DNA of 64,000 bases from Pandoraea terrigena (GCF_902459705.1 NZ_CABPRU010000009.1:153785-217784), one strand, 5' to 3'; numbered from the stretch's first letter, positions 16,742 through 26,611 are shown. The notes: generated by a model from the sequence alone, not told the origin. Numbers and translations are program-made.

Positions 16742-18136
16742 TCAAAGGCTTTGGTACCACACGCCGAAGATGGCAATGGGCGTGAGCACGAGCAGCAGCA
16801 CGCGCCACACCGGCACGAACCACTGTGCTCGCGTGCCATCGAGTACGGTGCGCGCCGTTGGCCAAATCCGTGCGCCGATGAACCATGCCACGCACAACCC
16901 GCCCGCAGGCGTCAACAGATTGACCGTCGTGTAGTCCATCAGATCGAAGATCGTGCGATCGAAAATGCGTACGTCCGACCACACGCCGAACGACAGCGCG
17001 GCAGGTGCGCCGAAGACGAACGTGGCGACCAGCACTGCCACCACGGCCGGCCCGCGGCGCCATTGATATTCGTCGATGAGAAAGGCCGTGACCGGTTCGA
17101 ACAGCGAGACGGCGGACGTGAGCGCCGCAAACAGAAGCAGCAGGAAGAATGCGATCGCCACGAGATGGCCGAACGGCATCTGCGCGAATATCGCGGGCAT
17201 CGTGATGAACGTCAGGCCCGGACCTGCATTGGGCGCCACGCCGAACGCGAACACCGCCGGGAGAATCATCAGCCCGGCGAGGCAGCAGGCCAGTGTTGCG
17301 AGCGTCGCCACCCAGACGGCCGAGCTGGCCAGTCGCGCGTCCTTGGGCAGATAGGAGCCATAGACGACGATCATGCCCGCACCGAGCGACAACGAGAAGA
17401 AAGCCAGCCCCAGCGCCTCGAGCAAGGTGGCGCCGGAAATGACGGAGAAATCGGGCGTCAGGAACCAGGCAATCCCGGCCATCGCGCCCGGCAAGGTGAC
17501 GGCCCGGGCAATCACCAGCAGCATCAGCAGGAACAGTGCGGGCATGAGCCACTTGCCCGCCCGCTCGATGCCCTTTTGCACGCCGGCGGCAACAATGACA
17601 GCCGTCAGCCCGAGAAAGGCGCCCATGCTCGCGAGCGACGCCACTGGATCCGCGATGAATGCCGAGAATTCGCTGACCAGTCGCTCGGCGTCGCTGGCCA
17701 ACACCGTCCCCGTCATCACCCGCATGAGATAGGCCACCGTCCACCCGCCGACGACGACGTAGAACGACAGGATCGCGAACGCGTTGAACGTGGCGATGCG
17801 CCCGACCCATGCCCAGCGTCGACCGCCCAATTCTCGCAACGCCGTCGTGATCGACTTGCCCGTCAACCGTCCGAGCGTCATCTCGGCGAGCAACAACGCA
17901 ACGCCAAGCGTCAGCACGCAGCCCAGGTAGACGGCGAGAAACGCGCCACCGCCGTGCTGGCCCACCACGTAGGGAAATTTCCATACCGCGCCGAGCCCCA
18001 CGGCGGACCCGGCCGCTGCCAGGATGAAGCCTAGCCGCGATCCCCAGGTCGCGCGGCCCGTGATGGCGAGCGCATCAGAAGTCGCGCCCGTCGAGGCGAC
18101 CAGCGGTGCTGCGGGGGTATCAGGCAAATGGGACAC
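16742..18136 (-). CDS. NSS-family sodium:neurotransmitter/amino acid symporter
   Basis: A 464-residue inner-membrane protein with about 11-12 helices. The N-terminal motif WGSRLGFILAAAGSAVGLGAVWKFPY (about 30-55) is the hallmark of NSS symporters such as LeuT, which import amino acids with sodium. The gene starts at a GTG (18136) with a strong GGAGG six bases upstream; a more upstream in-frame start lacks a ribosome site. It converges on gor, whose stop is 82 bases away. The amino-acid substrate is not readable. The stretch 18137-18397 between it and the dioxygenase gene is 261 bases without a credible frame. Confidence 0.9.
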   Translation of the reverse strand: MSHLPDTPAAPLVASTGATSDALAITGRATWGSRLGFILAAAGSAVGLGAVWKFPYVVGQHGGGAFLAVYLGCVLTLGVALLLAEMTLGRLTGKSITTALRELGGRRWAWVGRIATFNAFAILSFYVVVGGWTVAYLMRVMTGTVLASDAERLVSEFSAFIADPVASLASMGAFLGLTAVIVAAGVQKGIERAGKWLMPALFLLMLLVIARAVTLPGAMAGIAWFLTPDFSVISGATLLEALGLAFFSLSLGAGMIVVYGSYLPKDARLASSAVWVATLATLACCLAGLMILPAVFAFGVAPNAGPGLTFITMPAIFAQMPFGHLVAIAFFLLLLFAALTSAVSLFEPVTAFLIDEYQWRRGPAVVAVLVATFVFGAPAALSFGVWSDVRIFDRTIFDLMDYTTVNLLTPAGGLCVAWFIGARIWPTARTVLDGTRAQWFVPVWRVLLLVLTPIAIFGVWYQSL

Positions 18137-18397
18137 GTATCTCCTCCGGAATCGGCCGTGCACGCCGCGCCGACCAACGTCGGCACGCGTGCGTCACGAC
18201 ACTTGTCATGGAATGACGTCAAGCAGATTACCGGCGCGGCACCGCATCACCATGGGGACGATGCAGCTCACGGGCGCCAGCACGCGACACCACCAGGGTG
18301 GCCGGAGAGTCTACGCGGGAAAAGATCCCACCCAATTAGGAAAGCACCCAAAATGCTTGGCCGCGCCCCGGGGGCGGGGTTGCCGGCACCAGGCGCG

Positions 18398-19159
18398 TCA
18401 GTGACCCAGTGCGACTTCGCCGGCAGCGGCGGAGCGCGTGCCCGGCGTGGGTGGATTACTCTCCCCGCGATACGCAAACACGACGGAGAATTTCGTCGTA
18501 TCGCCCTCGTTGCGCCCGGCCGCGTGGAACAGGCCACTGTGAAAGAGCACGACATCGCCCTGCGCCAGAGCGACCTGCTGGCCGCGTGCGACGAGCGGCT
18601 GGTTGTCCGGTTCGTCGGGACGCAGGAAGTCGAGCGAATCGAGTTGGTGCGGTTTGAGTTGCTCGCGATGCGATCCGGGGATGAAGCGAAGCGCACCGTT
18701 CTCGCGTGTTTCCGGCCCAAGCGCCAGCCACACGGAGACCAGCGAATTCTGCGGGAACGACCAATACCGGATATCGCGATGCCAGCCGGTTGCCGTGCCG
18801 AAATGCGGATGCTTGGTCATCACGCAATTGTGGTGCGCCAGCGTGAGCACCACGTTCTCGCCAAAAATCTGCGCGAGCGACTCGACCAGATCCGGACGCG
18901 TTGCCCAGCGACGCAGCGCTTCGCCACGATCGTAAGCCTTGAGCAGACGACGAACGGTCTGACCGCCCTGCGCATCGCGCGATGCAGGCGCCCCTTCATA
19001 ACCGACGTCGGCTTCGAACTCGAGCGGTAACGTGGCCGCCGCCAGTTGCGCTCGCGCGTCGGCCAGCATTGCCTCGCAGTCGGCCTGCGCCACATAGCGT
19101 GGAAGTATCAGATAGCCGTCGTTACGGAAGGTTTCGAGCTGCGATGCGGTAAGCGCCAT
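18398..19159 (-). CDS. Phytanoyl-CoA dioxygenase (PhyH) family Fe(II)/2-oxoglutarate oxygenase
   Basis: A 253-residue protein with the PhyH double-stranded beta-helix. The metal ligands are visible as His127 and Asp129 in TGWHRDIRYW and a distal His in FHAAGRN (His212), with an arginine region after it for 2-oxoglutarate. Such enzymes hydroxylate or halogenate small molecules; in bacteria they range from ectoine to unknown lipids. The ATG at 19159 lacks a strong Shine-Dalgarno sequence, but further upstream codons would add a Ser/Pro-rich leader outside the family. No biosynthetic partner genes are next to it, so the substrate is open. Confidence 0.85.
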   Translation of the reverse strand: MALTASQLETFRNDGYLILPRYVAQADCEAMLADARAQLAAATLPLEFEADVGYEGAPASRDAQGGQTVRRLLKAYDRGEALRRWATRPDLVESLAQIFGENVVLTLAHHNCVMTKHPHFGTATGWHRDIRYWSFPQNSLVSVWLALGPETRENGALRFIPGSHREQLKPHQLDSLDFLRPDEPDNQPLVARGQQVALAQGDVVLFHSGLFHAAGRNEGDTTKFSVVFAYRGESNPPTPGTRSAAAGEVALGH

Positions 19160-19276
19160 GATGGTCGGCGAAGCGGGGAAATAGCTTGACGTTGAGGGAA
19201 ATTCGACAGTGCTGCTGGGTGAATCGGGAGGACTGGCGCGACACACTTGTATGACGTCGCGCGCTGGACGACGTGC

Positions 19277-19645
19277 TCAGGCGGCGCGCTTGCGTCGTCG
19301 TGGCGGCAGTTCCACGGCGGCATTGCGCTCGCGCGCGGGTTCGGGCTGCGGCACGTCGGTGCCGGGCAGCGACGCTTGCGGATTCCCAACTGGGCGCGGC
19401 GTGTCAACCACACTGCGAAGACGATCGAGTTCGCGCGTAAGCTTCGCCAACTGGTACTCGAGCTGGCAATTACGGCGGTACAACGTGCGCATTTTCTGGC
19501 TGAGCGCCTGCGTCTGTGTCCAGTATTCCGGATACATGACGAAACGCCCGTCAGGGCGCTCCACGACACCCAGCCCGCTCTGCCCCATCACGTCGATGGT
19601 TTCCAGCGCGTAGCGTCGAACTTTTTTTACCGTACCTGCCGCCAT
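19277..19645 (-). CDS. Small coiled-coil protein of unknown function
   Basis: A 122-residue protein. The ATG at 19645 has TAGGA five bases upstream. Residues 1-45 are basic (MAAGTVKKVRRYALETIDV) with a glycine-aromatic stretch (SGLGVVERPDGRFVMYPEYW). Residues 45-80 form a predicted coiled coil (heptads of Leu/Gln in TLYRRNCQLEYQLAKLTREL). The tail is Pro-rich and ends in a basic cluster (RRRKRAA). It looks like a DNA- or polymer-associated small protein, but I do not recognise it. It lies between the dioxygenase and a small acidic gene on the same strand. Confidence 0.6.
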   Translation of the reverse strand: MAAGTVKKVRRYALETIDVMGQSGLGVVERPDGRFVMYPEYWTQTQALSQKMRTLYRRNCQLEYQLAKLTRELDRLRSVVDTPRPVGNPQASLPGTDVPQPEPARERNAAVELPPRRRKRAA

Positions 19646-19739
19646 TGATTTCCTACAGTCCCAGCCTGAGAGAGTCAGGCGCGGCATTTTGCCACGAATT
19701 CGCCCCGGCCGGGCGGCAAACACCCTGCCGGGTAGAGAT

Positions 19740-19943
19740 TTATTTTCGGCTGCCAGCCCCGTCAGCCGGACGTGTCGACTCGGCCGGCGTGGACGTCGGT
19801 GCGTGTTTCGGCTTGTCGATATCGATGGAAACGGGGTCGCTGGCCGGAAACGTCTCCTCAAGGGCTTCGTCGAGGTCGCGTTCCACGCTGTCTTCCGGCT
19901 GGGGGTGCTGTGGATCGGGCTTGCGCGTCGGGGTATCGCTCAT
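19740..19943 (-). CDS. Small acidic protein of unknown function
   Basis: A 67-residue protein with an excellent ribosome site (GGAGG five bases before the ATG at 19943). It is rich in Asp, Glu, Pro and Ser and contains LDEALEETFPASDPVSI, a short motif that recurs in many small proteobacterial proteins with no known function. It is hydrophilic with no signal or membrane segment. It is probably expressed, but its role cannot be inferred. Confidence 0.65.
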   Translation of the reverse strand: MSDTPTRKPDPQHPQPEDSVERDLDEALEETFPASDPVSIDIDKPKHAPTSTPAESTRPADGAGSRK

Positions 19944-20043
19944 CAAATCCTCCGCAGATGGGGCCGCGCCAGGGCGCGACGGCACTTCCCACTATACCGC
20001 GAGCCGCGTATCTTCGCCTCGACGTAGAGCGCCCTGGCTGGGC

Positions 20044-20277
20044 TCACCTCGCCGGCGTCAACTGCGCACGATGACGAACCAGTGCTTCCCGCACCAGCAA
20101 ATGCATCTCTGCGGAGGCCGGCGTGTCGGCGAGCGCCAGGATCTCGGCGCGCATGCGGGGATCCCAGAACTTATGCAGATGCGCGGCGACTTCATCCAGC
20201 GCTTCGTCGCGATCGGGTAACGATTCGAAGAAGTCCGCGATGCGGTTGGCCATGCGCACGAGGTTGTTGCCGTCCAT
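20044..20277 (-). CDS. fdsD: Formate dehydrogenase delta subunit
   Basis: A 77-residue protein, the last gene of the fds operon. The sequence MDGNNLVRMANRIADFFESL and DEALDEVAAHLHKFWDPRMR is typical of FdsD, a small subunit needed for assembly of active soluble formate dehydrogenase. The start at 20277 has GGAG seven bases upstream; extra upstream codons are not supported. It follows fdhD after 35 bases. Confidence 0.92.
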   Translation of the reverse strand: MDGNNLVRMANRIADFFESLPDRDEALDEVAAHLHKFWDPRMRAEILALADTPASAEMHLLVREALVRHRAQLTPAR

Positions 20278-20312
20278 CGAAAATCTCCTGCTTTCCTGCT
20301 GCTTCGTTGCCG

Positions 20313-21314
20313 TCAAGCGCTGGCGTCGAGCGCCGCCCCGCCGGAGTAAATGACGCACTGCTCGCCGCGCACGAAACCCACCAGCGTAACGCCCGCACCC
20401 TCGGCCGTTCGTACCGCCAGGGCCGTCGCCGCCGAGACCGCCGCGACCATCGGAATGCCCACCTGCGCCGCCTTTTGCACGATTTCGACGCTCGCACGAC
20501 TCGTCATGAGCACGAAGCCACGATCGAACGCCTGCGCATCACGCGCGAGCGCGCCGATCAGCTTGTCGAGCGCATTGTGCCGCCCAACGTCTTCACGCAA
20601 GCAAAGTATTTCGCCCTGCGGCGAGCACCAGGCCGCGCCGTGTACGGCGCCTGTCACGCCGTTCAGCGGCTGATGTCGCGCCAGACCGGCATGCGCGGCG
20701 GCCAGCGCCGCATGCGACACGCGCAGCGGCGCACCAGCGGCCGGCAACGGCCTCAGCACCTGATCGAGGCTCTCCGTCCCACACAACCCGCAGCCGGTGC
20801 GCCCGGTGAGATTTCTGCGCCGCTCCTTGAGTCCGGCAAACGCGCGCGACGAGACCTCGAGATGTGCGGTCACGCCCTGCGCCGTTGCCGTCACGTCGAT
20901 GCCATAACACTCGCGCCGGTCGGTCAGAATGCCCTCGGACAACGCGAAGCCCAGCGCAAAGTCTTCGATATCGGCCGGGGTGGCGAGCATCACCACGTGG
21001 GAGATGCCATTGAACTCCAGCGCCACGGGCACTTCTTCGGCCAGCGCATCGCTCGCCGACTGCCACGCCCCATGTCGGAAGCGCCGCACGGCGAAGGTCG
21101 CGCTTGGCGCAAGGCGCTCCGGGTCGATCGCGGCAGGCGCCACGTCGCAGGCCGGCGCGGCAACGCCGCGAGCGGCATCGTTCGCCTCTTCGATAGGATC
21201 GGCGTCGCCCGGCGCCGCGCCCTCGCGCTGCGATTCGCGGACGGGCTGCCCGTCGTCCCGGTCACGTAATGGGTTGAACATCGTCAATCGCTGACTCCAC
21301 GTCAATTCATCCAT
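20313..21314 (-). CDS. fdhD: Formate dehydrogenase sulfurtransferase
   Basis: A 333-residue protein of the FdhD/FdsC family, which carries sulfur from a cysteine desulfurase to the Mo-bis-PGD cofactor so that formate dehydrogenase becomes active. The catalytic cysteine pair is in GRTGCGLCGTESL (about residues 175-187), followed by REDVGRHNALDKLIG. The N-terminal 60 residues form a variable extension. The ATG at 21314 follows the fdsA stop by seven bases and has AGGGG upstream; a second ATG at 21281 would also serve. In this operon family the gene is also named fdsC. Placement directly after fdsA fits its role as a maturation factor. Confidence 0.93.
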   Translation of the reverse strand: MDELTWSQRLTMFNPLRDRDDGQPVRESQREGAAPGDADPIEEANDAARGVAAPACDVAPAAIDPERLAPSATFAVRRFRHGAWQSASDALAEEVPVALEFNGISHVVMLATPADIEDFALGFALSEGILTDRRECYGIDVTATAQGVTAHLEVSSRAFAGLKERRRNLTGRTGCGLCGTESLDQVLRPLPAAGAPLRVSHAALAAAHAGLARHQPLNGVTGAVHGAAWCSPQGEILCLREDVGRHNALDKLIGALARDAQAFDRGFVLMTSRASVEIVQKAAQVGIPMVAAVSAATALAVRTAEGAGVTLVGFVRGEQCVIYSGGAALDASA

Positions 21315-21321
21315 CGCGCCC

Positions 21322-24207
21322 CTACTTCGCCGGTACCGGCTCGGCGGGCATGTGGGCCGCATCGAGCAGCGCGAGCTGCGTGCGGTTGAATGTCGAATAT
21401 GTCGACTGCCATGCCGAGGGTTGCACCACCGGCAGCACTTGGACGGCCGTTACCTTGTACTCAGGGCAATTGGTCGCCCAGTCCGAGTTGTCGGTCGTGA
21501 TGACGTTTGCGCCCGACTCGGGAAAGTGGAACGTCGTGTACACCACGCCCGGCTGCATGCGCTCACTGACGCGCGCGCGCAATACCGTTTCGCCCGCTCG
21601 GCTGCGAATGCCGACCCAATCGCCGTCCTTGATGCCGCGATCCTGCGCATCGACCGGGTGGATCTCGAGCCGGTCCTCATCATGCCAGGCCACATTGTCC
21701 GTGCGACGCGTCTGCGCGCCGACATTGTATTGCGAGAGGATGCGCCCCGTGGTGAGCAACAGCGGGTAGCGCGGCGTGACCTTCTCGTCCGTCGGCACGT
21801 ACCGCGTGATCATGAAACGCCCCTTGCCACGCACGAACGCATGCACGTGCATGATCGGCGTACCGTCAGGTGCCTCATCGTTGCATGGCCATTGAAGACT
21901 GCCGGCCTCGTCCAGTCGCGCGTAGCTCACGCCGCTGAAGGTCGGCGTCAGCCGGGCAATCTCGTCCATGATCTGCGACGGATGCGTGTAAGGCATCTCG
22001 TACCCCAATCGCTTCGCGAGCGCGATCGTCACCTCCCAGTCCGCCATGCCCGGCAGCGGCGCCATCACACGACGCACGCGCGAGATGCGCCGCTCCGCGT
22101 TCGTGAACGTGCCATCCTTTTCAAGGAATGTCGTGCCCGGCAGCAGCACGTGCGCGTATTTGGCCGTTTCGTTCAGGAAGATGTCCTGCACGACGATGCA
22201 CTCCATCGCCTCCATGGCCGCCGCCACGTGCTGCGTATTCGGGTCGGACTGCACGATGTCCTCGCCCTGGCAATAGAGTCCCTTGAAGCTGCCATGCACC
22301 GCGGCGTCGAACATGTTAGGAATGCGCAGTCCCGGCTCAGCCTGCAACGTGACGCCCCACGCGGCCTCGAACGCCGCGCGCACCAGCGTATCGGAAACAT
22401 GACGATAGCCGGGCAACTCGTGGGGGAACGACCCCATGTCGCACGATCCCTGCACGTTGTTCTGGCCGCGCAATGGGTTCACGCCAACACCCTCGCGACC
22501 GACATTGCCCGTGGCCATCGCCAGGTTGGCAATACCCATGACCGCGGTCGACCCCTGCACGTGCTCGGTCACCCCCAGGCCGTAATAGATCGCGGCATTG
22601 CCGCCCGTGGCATACAGGCGCGCCGCGCCGCGAATCTGCTCGGCAGGCACGCCCGTGACGACGGACACCGCTTCGGGCGAATTCTCGGGCAACGCCACGA
22701 AGTCGCGCCACTGCGCGAAGGCGCGGTCTTCGCAACGCTCGGCGATGAACGCCTCGGCCAGCAGCCCTTCGGTCACGATCACATGCGCGAGGGCATTGAC
22801 CATCGCCACGTTGGTCCCGGGGCGCAGCGGCAAGTGGAAGGCGGCTTTCACATGCGGCCCGTCGACGATGTCGATGCGGCGCGGATCGATCACGATCAGG
22901 TTCGCCCCCTCTCGCACCCGACGCTTGAGCCGCGAGGCGAACACCGGGTGCCCGTCGGTCGGGTTCGCGCCCATCACGAGAATCACGTCCGAGTGCTCGA
23001 TCGACTTGAACGTCTGCGTGCCGGCCGACTCGCCGAGCGTCTGCTTCAATCCGTAACCGGTCGGCGAGTGGCACACGCGCGCGCAGGTATCGACGTTGTT
23101 GTTCCCGAACGCGGCACGCACCAGCTTCTGCACGAGATACGTCTCTTCGTTCGTGCAACGCGATGACGTGATGCCGCCAATGGCGTCGCGCCCGTACGTC
23201 GCTTGAATCCGCCGGAACTCCGAGGCCGCGTAGTCCAGCGCCTCGTCCCATGACACTTCGCGCCACGGATCGGTAATCCTGCTGCGGATCATCGGCTTGG
23301 TGATGCGTTCTTTATGCGTGGCGTATCCCCAGGCAAAGCGCCCCTTCACACAGGCGTGGCCCTCGTTCGCCTGGCCATCCTTGTAGGGCGTCATGCGAAC
23401 GACTTCCCCACCCTTCATTTCCGCCTTGAACGCGCAGCCCACCCCGCAGTAGGCACACGTCGTCACCACGGCATGCTCAGGCTGTCCCAGCGCGATGACG
23501 CTTTTTTCCTGCAACGTCGCCGTCGGGCAGGCCGACACGCACGCGCCGCACGATACGCACTCCGAATCCATGAACGGCTGCGCTTGCCCGGCCGAGACAC
23601 GCGATTCGAAGCCACGGCCTGAGATGGTCAGCGCAAACGTGCCCTGCGTTTCCTCGCACGCCCGCACACAGCGATTGCAGACGATGCATTTCGACGGGTC
23701 ATACGTGAAATACGGGTTCGACTCGTCCTTCGCATCGTGGAGATGGTTATCGCCCTCGAAGCCGTAGCGCACCTCGCGTAGCCCGGTCACGCCCGCCATG
23801 TCCTGCAACTCGCAATCGCCGTTGGCCGCGCAGGTCAGGCAATCGAGCGGGTGATCGGAGATGTAGAGCTCCATCACGTTGCGGCGCAGGTCCTGTAGCG
23901 CCGGGGACTGCGTGCGCACCTTCATGCCAGGCTCGACGGGGGTCGTGCACGAGGCGGGAAATCCGCGCCGCCCCTCGATCTCGACCAGGCACAAGCGGCA
24001 CGACCCGAACGGCTCGAGCGAATCGGTCGCACAGAGCTTGGGGATGTTGACGTCGCAGCCCGCTGCCGCGCGCATGATCGACGTGCCGGCCGGCACGCTC
24101 ACGGCCTGGCCGTCGATCTCGAGGGTGACGACGACGTCGCTCTCGCGCGACGGGGTGCCCATGTCCGGGTCGTGGCCCGGCGTGACGGATGTGCTCAGAT
24201 GGTTCAT
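21322..24207 (-). CDS. fdsA: NAD-linked formate dehydrogenase alpha (molybdenum) subunit
   Basis: A 961-residue catalytic subunit that oxidises formate to CO2. In order: a [2Fe-2S] domain (about 25-105), a His/Cys-liganded cluster (HPLDCLTCAANGDC at about 119-132), two [4Fe-4S] ligand sets (CIVCNRCVRAC at about 174-184, CVSCGACVSAC at about 217-227), then the bis-PGD molybdopterin domain beginning with CAYCGVGC at 251. The Mo ligand is the Cys-His pair Cys379-His380 in VCHSPTGYG, a cysteine and not selenocysteine enzyme. The C-terminal 130 residues form the molydopterin dinucleotide-binding domain. It is the third gene of fdsGBACD and fits soluble Fds enzymes in length. Confidence 0.97.
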   Translation of the reverse strand: MNHLSTSVTPGHDPDMGTPSRESDVVVTLEIDGQAVSVPAGTSIMRAAAGCDVNIPKLCATDSLEPFGSCRLCLVEIEGRRGFPASCTTPVEPGMKVRTQSPALQDLRRNVMELYISDHPLDCLTCAANGDCELQDMAGVTGLREVRYGFEGDNHLHDAKDESNPYFTYDPSKCIVCNRCVRACEETQGTFALTISGRGFESRVSAGQAQPFMDSECVSCGACVSACPTATLQEKSVIALGQPEHAVVTTCAYCGVGCAFKAEMKGGEVVRMTPYKDGQANEGHACVKGRFAWGYATHKERITKPMIRSRITDPWREVSWDEALDYAASEFRRIQATYGRDAIGGITSSRCTNEETYLVQKLVRAAFGNNNVDTCARVCHSPTGYGLKQTLGESAGTQTFKSIEHSDVILVMGANPTDGHPVFASRLKRRVREGANLIVIDPRRIDIVDGPHVKAAFHLPLRPGTNVAMVNALAHVIVTEGLLAEAFIAERCEDRAFAQWRDFVALPENSPEAVSVVTGVPAEQIRGAARLYATGGNAAIYYGLGVTEHVQGSTAVMGIANLAMATGNVGREGVGVNPLRGQNNVQGSCDMGSFPHELPGYRHVSDTLVRAAFEAAWGVTLQAEPGLRIPNMFDAAVHGSFKGLYCQGEDIVQSDPNTQHVAAAMEAMECIVVQDIFLNETAKYAHVLLPGTTFLEKDGTFTNAERRISRVRRVMAPLPGMADWEVTIALAKRLGYEMPYTHPSQIMDEIARLTPTFSGVSYARLDEAGSLQWPCNDEAPDGTPIMHVHAFVRGKGRFMITRYVPTDEKVTPRYPLLLTTGRILSQYNVGAQTRRTDNVAWHDEDRLEIHPVDAQDRGIKDGDWVGIRSRAGETVLRARVSERMQPGVVYTTFHFPESGANVITTDNSDWATNCPEYKVTAVQVLPVVQPSAWQSTYSTFNRTQLALLDAAHMPAEPVPAK

Positions 24208-24237
24208 GTGTTGTCCTCCCTGCCTGATGCTTGCGCG

Positions 24238-25878
24238 TCAAGCGGCTTCGGCGCTTCCGGCGCCATCGGGCAGACCGAAGTCGGCCGGGAAATGTTCGAG
24301 AGCGGAGCGCACCGGGAACGGCGTCATGCCGCCCATCGCGCACAGCGACCCCGCCACCATCGTGTCGCAGAGATCGCGCAGCAGTTGTACCTGGCGCACC
24401 GACGTATCCCCTCCGCGGATCCGCTCGATCACCTCGACACCGCGGGTCGCCCCGATGCGGCACGGCGTGCATTTGCCGCACGACTCGTGCGCGCAAAACT
24501 GCATCGCGAAGCCGGCCAGCGCCGCGAGATCGGCCGTGTCGTCGTGAACCACCACCCCGCCGTGACCGACGACCGCCCCGAGCGCGGCATACGCCTCGTA
24601 ATCCATCGGCACATCCCACTGCGCGCTCGGCAGATAGGCCCCAAGCGGACCACCAACCTGGATGGCCTTGGCCGGGCGCCCACTGGCCGTGCCGCCACCG
24701 AACTCGTCGAGTAGCGTGCGCAGCGTCACGCCGAATGCCAGCTCCACCAGCCCGCCGCGACGTACGTTGCCCGCGAGCTGCACCGGCAGCGTGCCCTGCG
24801 AGCGGCCCATGCCGTACGCACGATAGGCCGCGGCGCCATGCGCAAAGATGAACGGCACGCTCGCGAGGGTGACGACGTTGTTCACGAGCGTCGGCTGCCC
24901 GAAGAGTCCGGCCACCGCCGGAATCGGCGGTTTCGCGCGCACCACGCCGCGCTTGCCTTCCAGGCTTTCGAGCAACGCGGTTTCCTCGCCGCAGATATAA
25001 GCGCCCGCCGCCTTGGCAACGCGCAATTCGCAGGCACGTCCAGAGCCCAGCACGTCCGGGCCTAGCCAGCCTTCCCGTCGCGCGACGGCAATCGCCGCAT
25101 TGAGCGCTGCAATCGCGTGGGGATACTCGCTGCGCACGTAGACGATGCCCTCGCTCGCCCCCACGCAGAGCGCCGCGATGATCATCCCTTCGATGAGCAC
25201 GAACGGATCGCTCTCCATGATGAGCCGGTCGGCAAACGTGCCCGAGTCGCCTTCATCGGCATTGCAGACGACGTATTTGGTTGCCGACTGGGCGCGGCTA
25301 ACGGTTTGCCACTTGATGCCAGCCGGAAATGCCGCACCGCCGCGGCCGCGCAGGCCCGAGTCGAGCACGATCTGGCATCCGGCTGCGGCGTCGAGCGCCA
25401 GGCACGCGCGCAGTCCCGCCAAGCCGCCGTGCGCTTCATAGTCCGACGGGCTGAGTGGATCGGTCACGCCCACGCGCGCGAACGTCAGGCGCTGTTGCCG
25501 CGCCAGATACGGAATCGCATCGACCTTTCCGACGCACGCGGGCATTGCGGCCTCCCAACTGCCGTCGGGATTGCCGGCCGGATCGTGACGTTCGGCATCT
25601 TGCGCCACGCAGGCAGGCCAGCCGCTATCGAACAAGGCCGCGACCTGGTCGGCCTGAACGTTGCTGTACCCGACACGCCCAGCGGGGGTCGCCACTTCGA
25701 CGAGCGGCTCGAGCCAGAACAGTCCTCGCGAACCGTTGCGCACGATTTCGACAGCAACGCCTCGCCGAGTGGCTTCCGTTGCCACGGCGGCCGCAACCCG
25801 GTCAGCGCCCAAGGCAAGCGCAGCGGAATCGCGCGGGATATAGACGCGGTACGGGCCGCGCGTTGACACCTCAGACAT
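24238..25878 (-). CDS. fdsB: NAD-linked formate dehydrogenase beta (NADH/FMN) subunit
   Basis: A 546-residue NuoF-like subunit that passes electrons from the iron-sulfur chain to NAD+. It has an N-terminal thioredoxin-like region (about 1-110), the FMN/NAD segment GLRGRGGAAFPAG (about 170-182), GAYICGEETALLESLEG, and the C-terminal [4Fe-4S] motif ESCGKCTPCRIG with a later Cys in GSLCAMGG. The start at 25878 overlaps the fdsG end by 8 bases, so the two are probably translationally coupled. It is followed by fdsA after 30 bases. Confidence 0.96.
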   Translation of the reverse strand: MSEVSTRGPYRVYIPRDSAALALGADRVAAAVATEATRRGVAVEIVRNGSRGLFWLEPLVEVATPAGRVGYSNVQADQVAALFDSGWPACVAQDAERHDPAGNPDGSWEAAMPACVGKVDAIPYLARQQRLTFARVGVTDPLSPSDYEAHGGLAGLRACLALDAAAGCQIVLDSGLRGRGGAAFPAGIKWQTVSRAQSATKYVVCNADEGDSGTFADRLIMESDPFVLIEGMIIAALCVGASEGIVYVRSEYPHAIAALNAAIAVARREGWLGPDVLGSGRACELRVAKAAGAYICGEETALLESLEGKRGVVRAKPPIPAVAGLFGQPTLVNNVVTLASVPFIFAHGAAAYRAYGMGRSQGTLPVQLAGNVRRGGLVELAFGVTLRTLLDEFGGGTASGRPAKAIQVGGPLGAYLPSAQWDVPMDYEAYAALGAVVGHGGVVVHDDTADLAALAGFAMQFCAHESCGKCTPCRIGATRGVEVIERIRGGDTSVRQVQLLRDLCDTMVAGSLCAMGGMTPFPVRSALEHFPADFGLPDGAGSAEAA

Positions 25879-26344
25879 GGTCACCTGCCTTGCGTGCCGG
25901 CAGCAGCGCCTCAAAGCGCGCCGGACTCACGCGCGCATGCAGTTCGCCGTTGATCATCACGGCCGGGGACAACGCACACTGTCCCAGGCAATACACCGAT
26001 TCGATGCCGACGCCGTGACACGGCTCACCGTCTACCCGAGCGCCGGTGCACGCTTCGATATGCGCCACGAGTGCTTCACCGCCACGACTGCGACACGCCT
26101 CCGCACGGCAGACCTGCACCACCGTCGGCGGTGGCGGTGCGCTGCGGAAATGGTGATAGAAGGTAATCACGCCATGCACTTCGGCGCGAGAAAGATTCAG
26201 CGCGGCGGCAATCGCCGGCACATGGGCCGGGTCGATGTAACCGTCGCTGTCCTGCAAGGCATGCAGCAGCGGCAACAACTCGTGCGCACGGCCGGCGTGG
26301 CGGGCCAGCAGCGGCGCAAGCGTCGCATGAGGGGTGGGCACCAT
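25871..26344 (-). CDS. fdsG: NAD-linked formate dehydrogenase gamma ([2Fe-2S]) subunit
   Basis: A 157-residue NuoE-like subunit and the first gene of the fds operon. The [2Fe-2S] ligands are the pair in VCRAEAC and the later pair in VYCLGQC. AGGAG lies nine bases before the ATG at 26344. One 24-bp palindrome lies 31 bases upstream of this start and a second about 240 bases upstream, so transcription is likely controlled by FdsR. Confidence 0.95.
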   Translation of the reverse strand: MVPTPHATLAPLLARHAGRAHELLPLLHALQDSDGYIDPAHVPAIAAALNLSRAEVHGVITFYHHFRSAPPPPTVVQVCRAEACRSRGGEALVAHIEACTGARVDGEPCHGVGIESVYCLGQCALSPAVMINGELHARVSPARFEALLPARKAGDHV

Positions 26345-26374
26345 CTCGAATGTCTCCTGGGGCGAAACGGCGCC

Positions 26375-26398
26375 TCATATGTTCTTTGTTGCATATGA
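26375..26398. promoter_or_regulatory. Candidate FdsR operator, proximal fds site
   Basis: A 24-bp palindrome with half-sites TCATATG and TTGCATATGA (left half less conserved) lying 31 bases upstream of the fdsG start. The same element recurs at 26584 and 27695. Confidence 0.65.
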
Positions 26399-26583
26399 TG
26401 ACAACACATTTCTGGGGGCTCGACAGTTAGGACATTAGTCCAAACATCCCTTCCCAACAAGCCTCGTGGAAATACCGATAGCTTGATTTGCATGCGTTTC
26501 CCGCGCCCGCTGCAACGCACCCCATGCCGAAGCGGCACAAGCCACGCCGGACGGCCGTTCGGCGTGGCCGATCCTTGCACGCA

Positions 26584-26607
26584 TCATATGCATGTAATTG
26601 CATATGA
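26584..26607. promoter_or_regulatory. Candidate FdsR operator, distal fds site
   Basis: A 24-bp palindrome with perfect 9-bp half-sites TCATATGCA and TGCATATGA separated by six bases. It begins 209 bases from the proximal site, close to a whole number of helical turns, so loop formation between the two is plausible. It lies just past the fdsR stop codon. Confidence 0.65.
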
Positions 26608-26611
26608 TGCT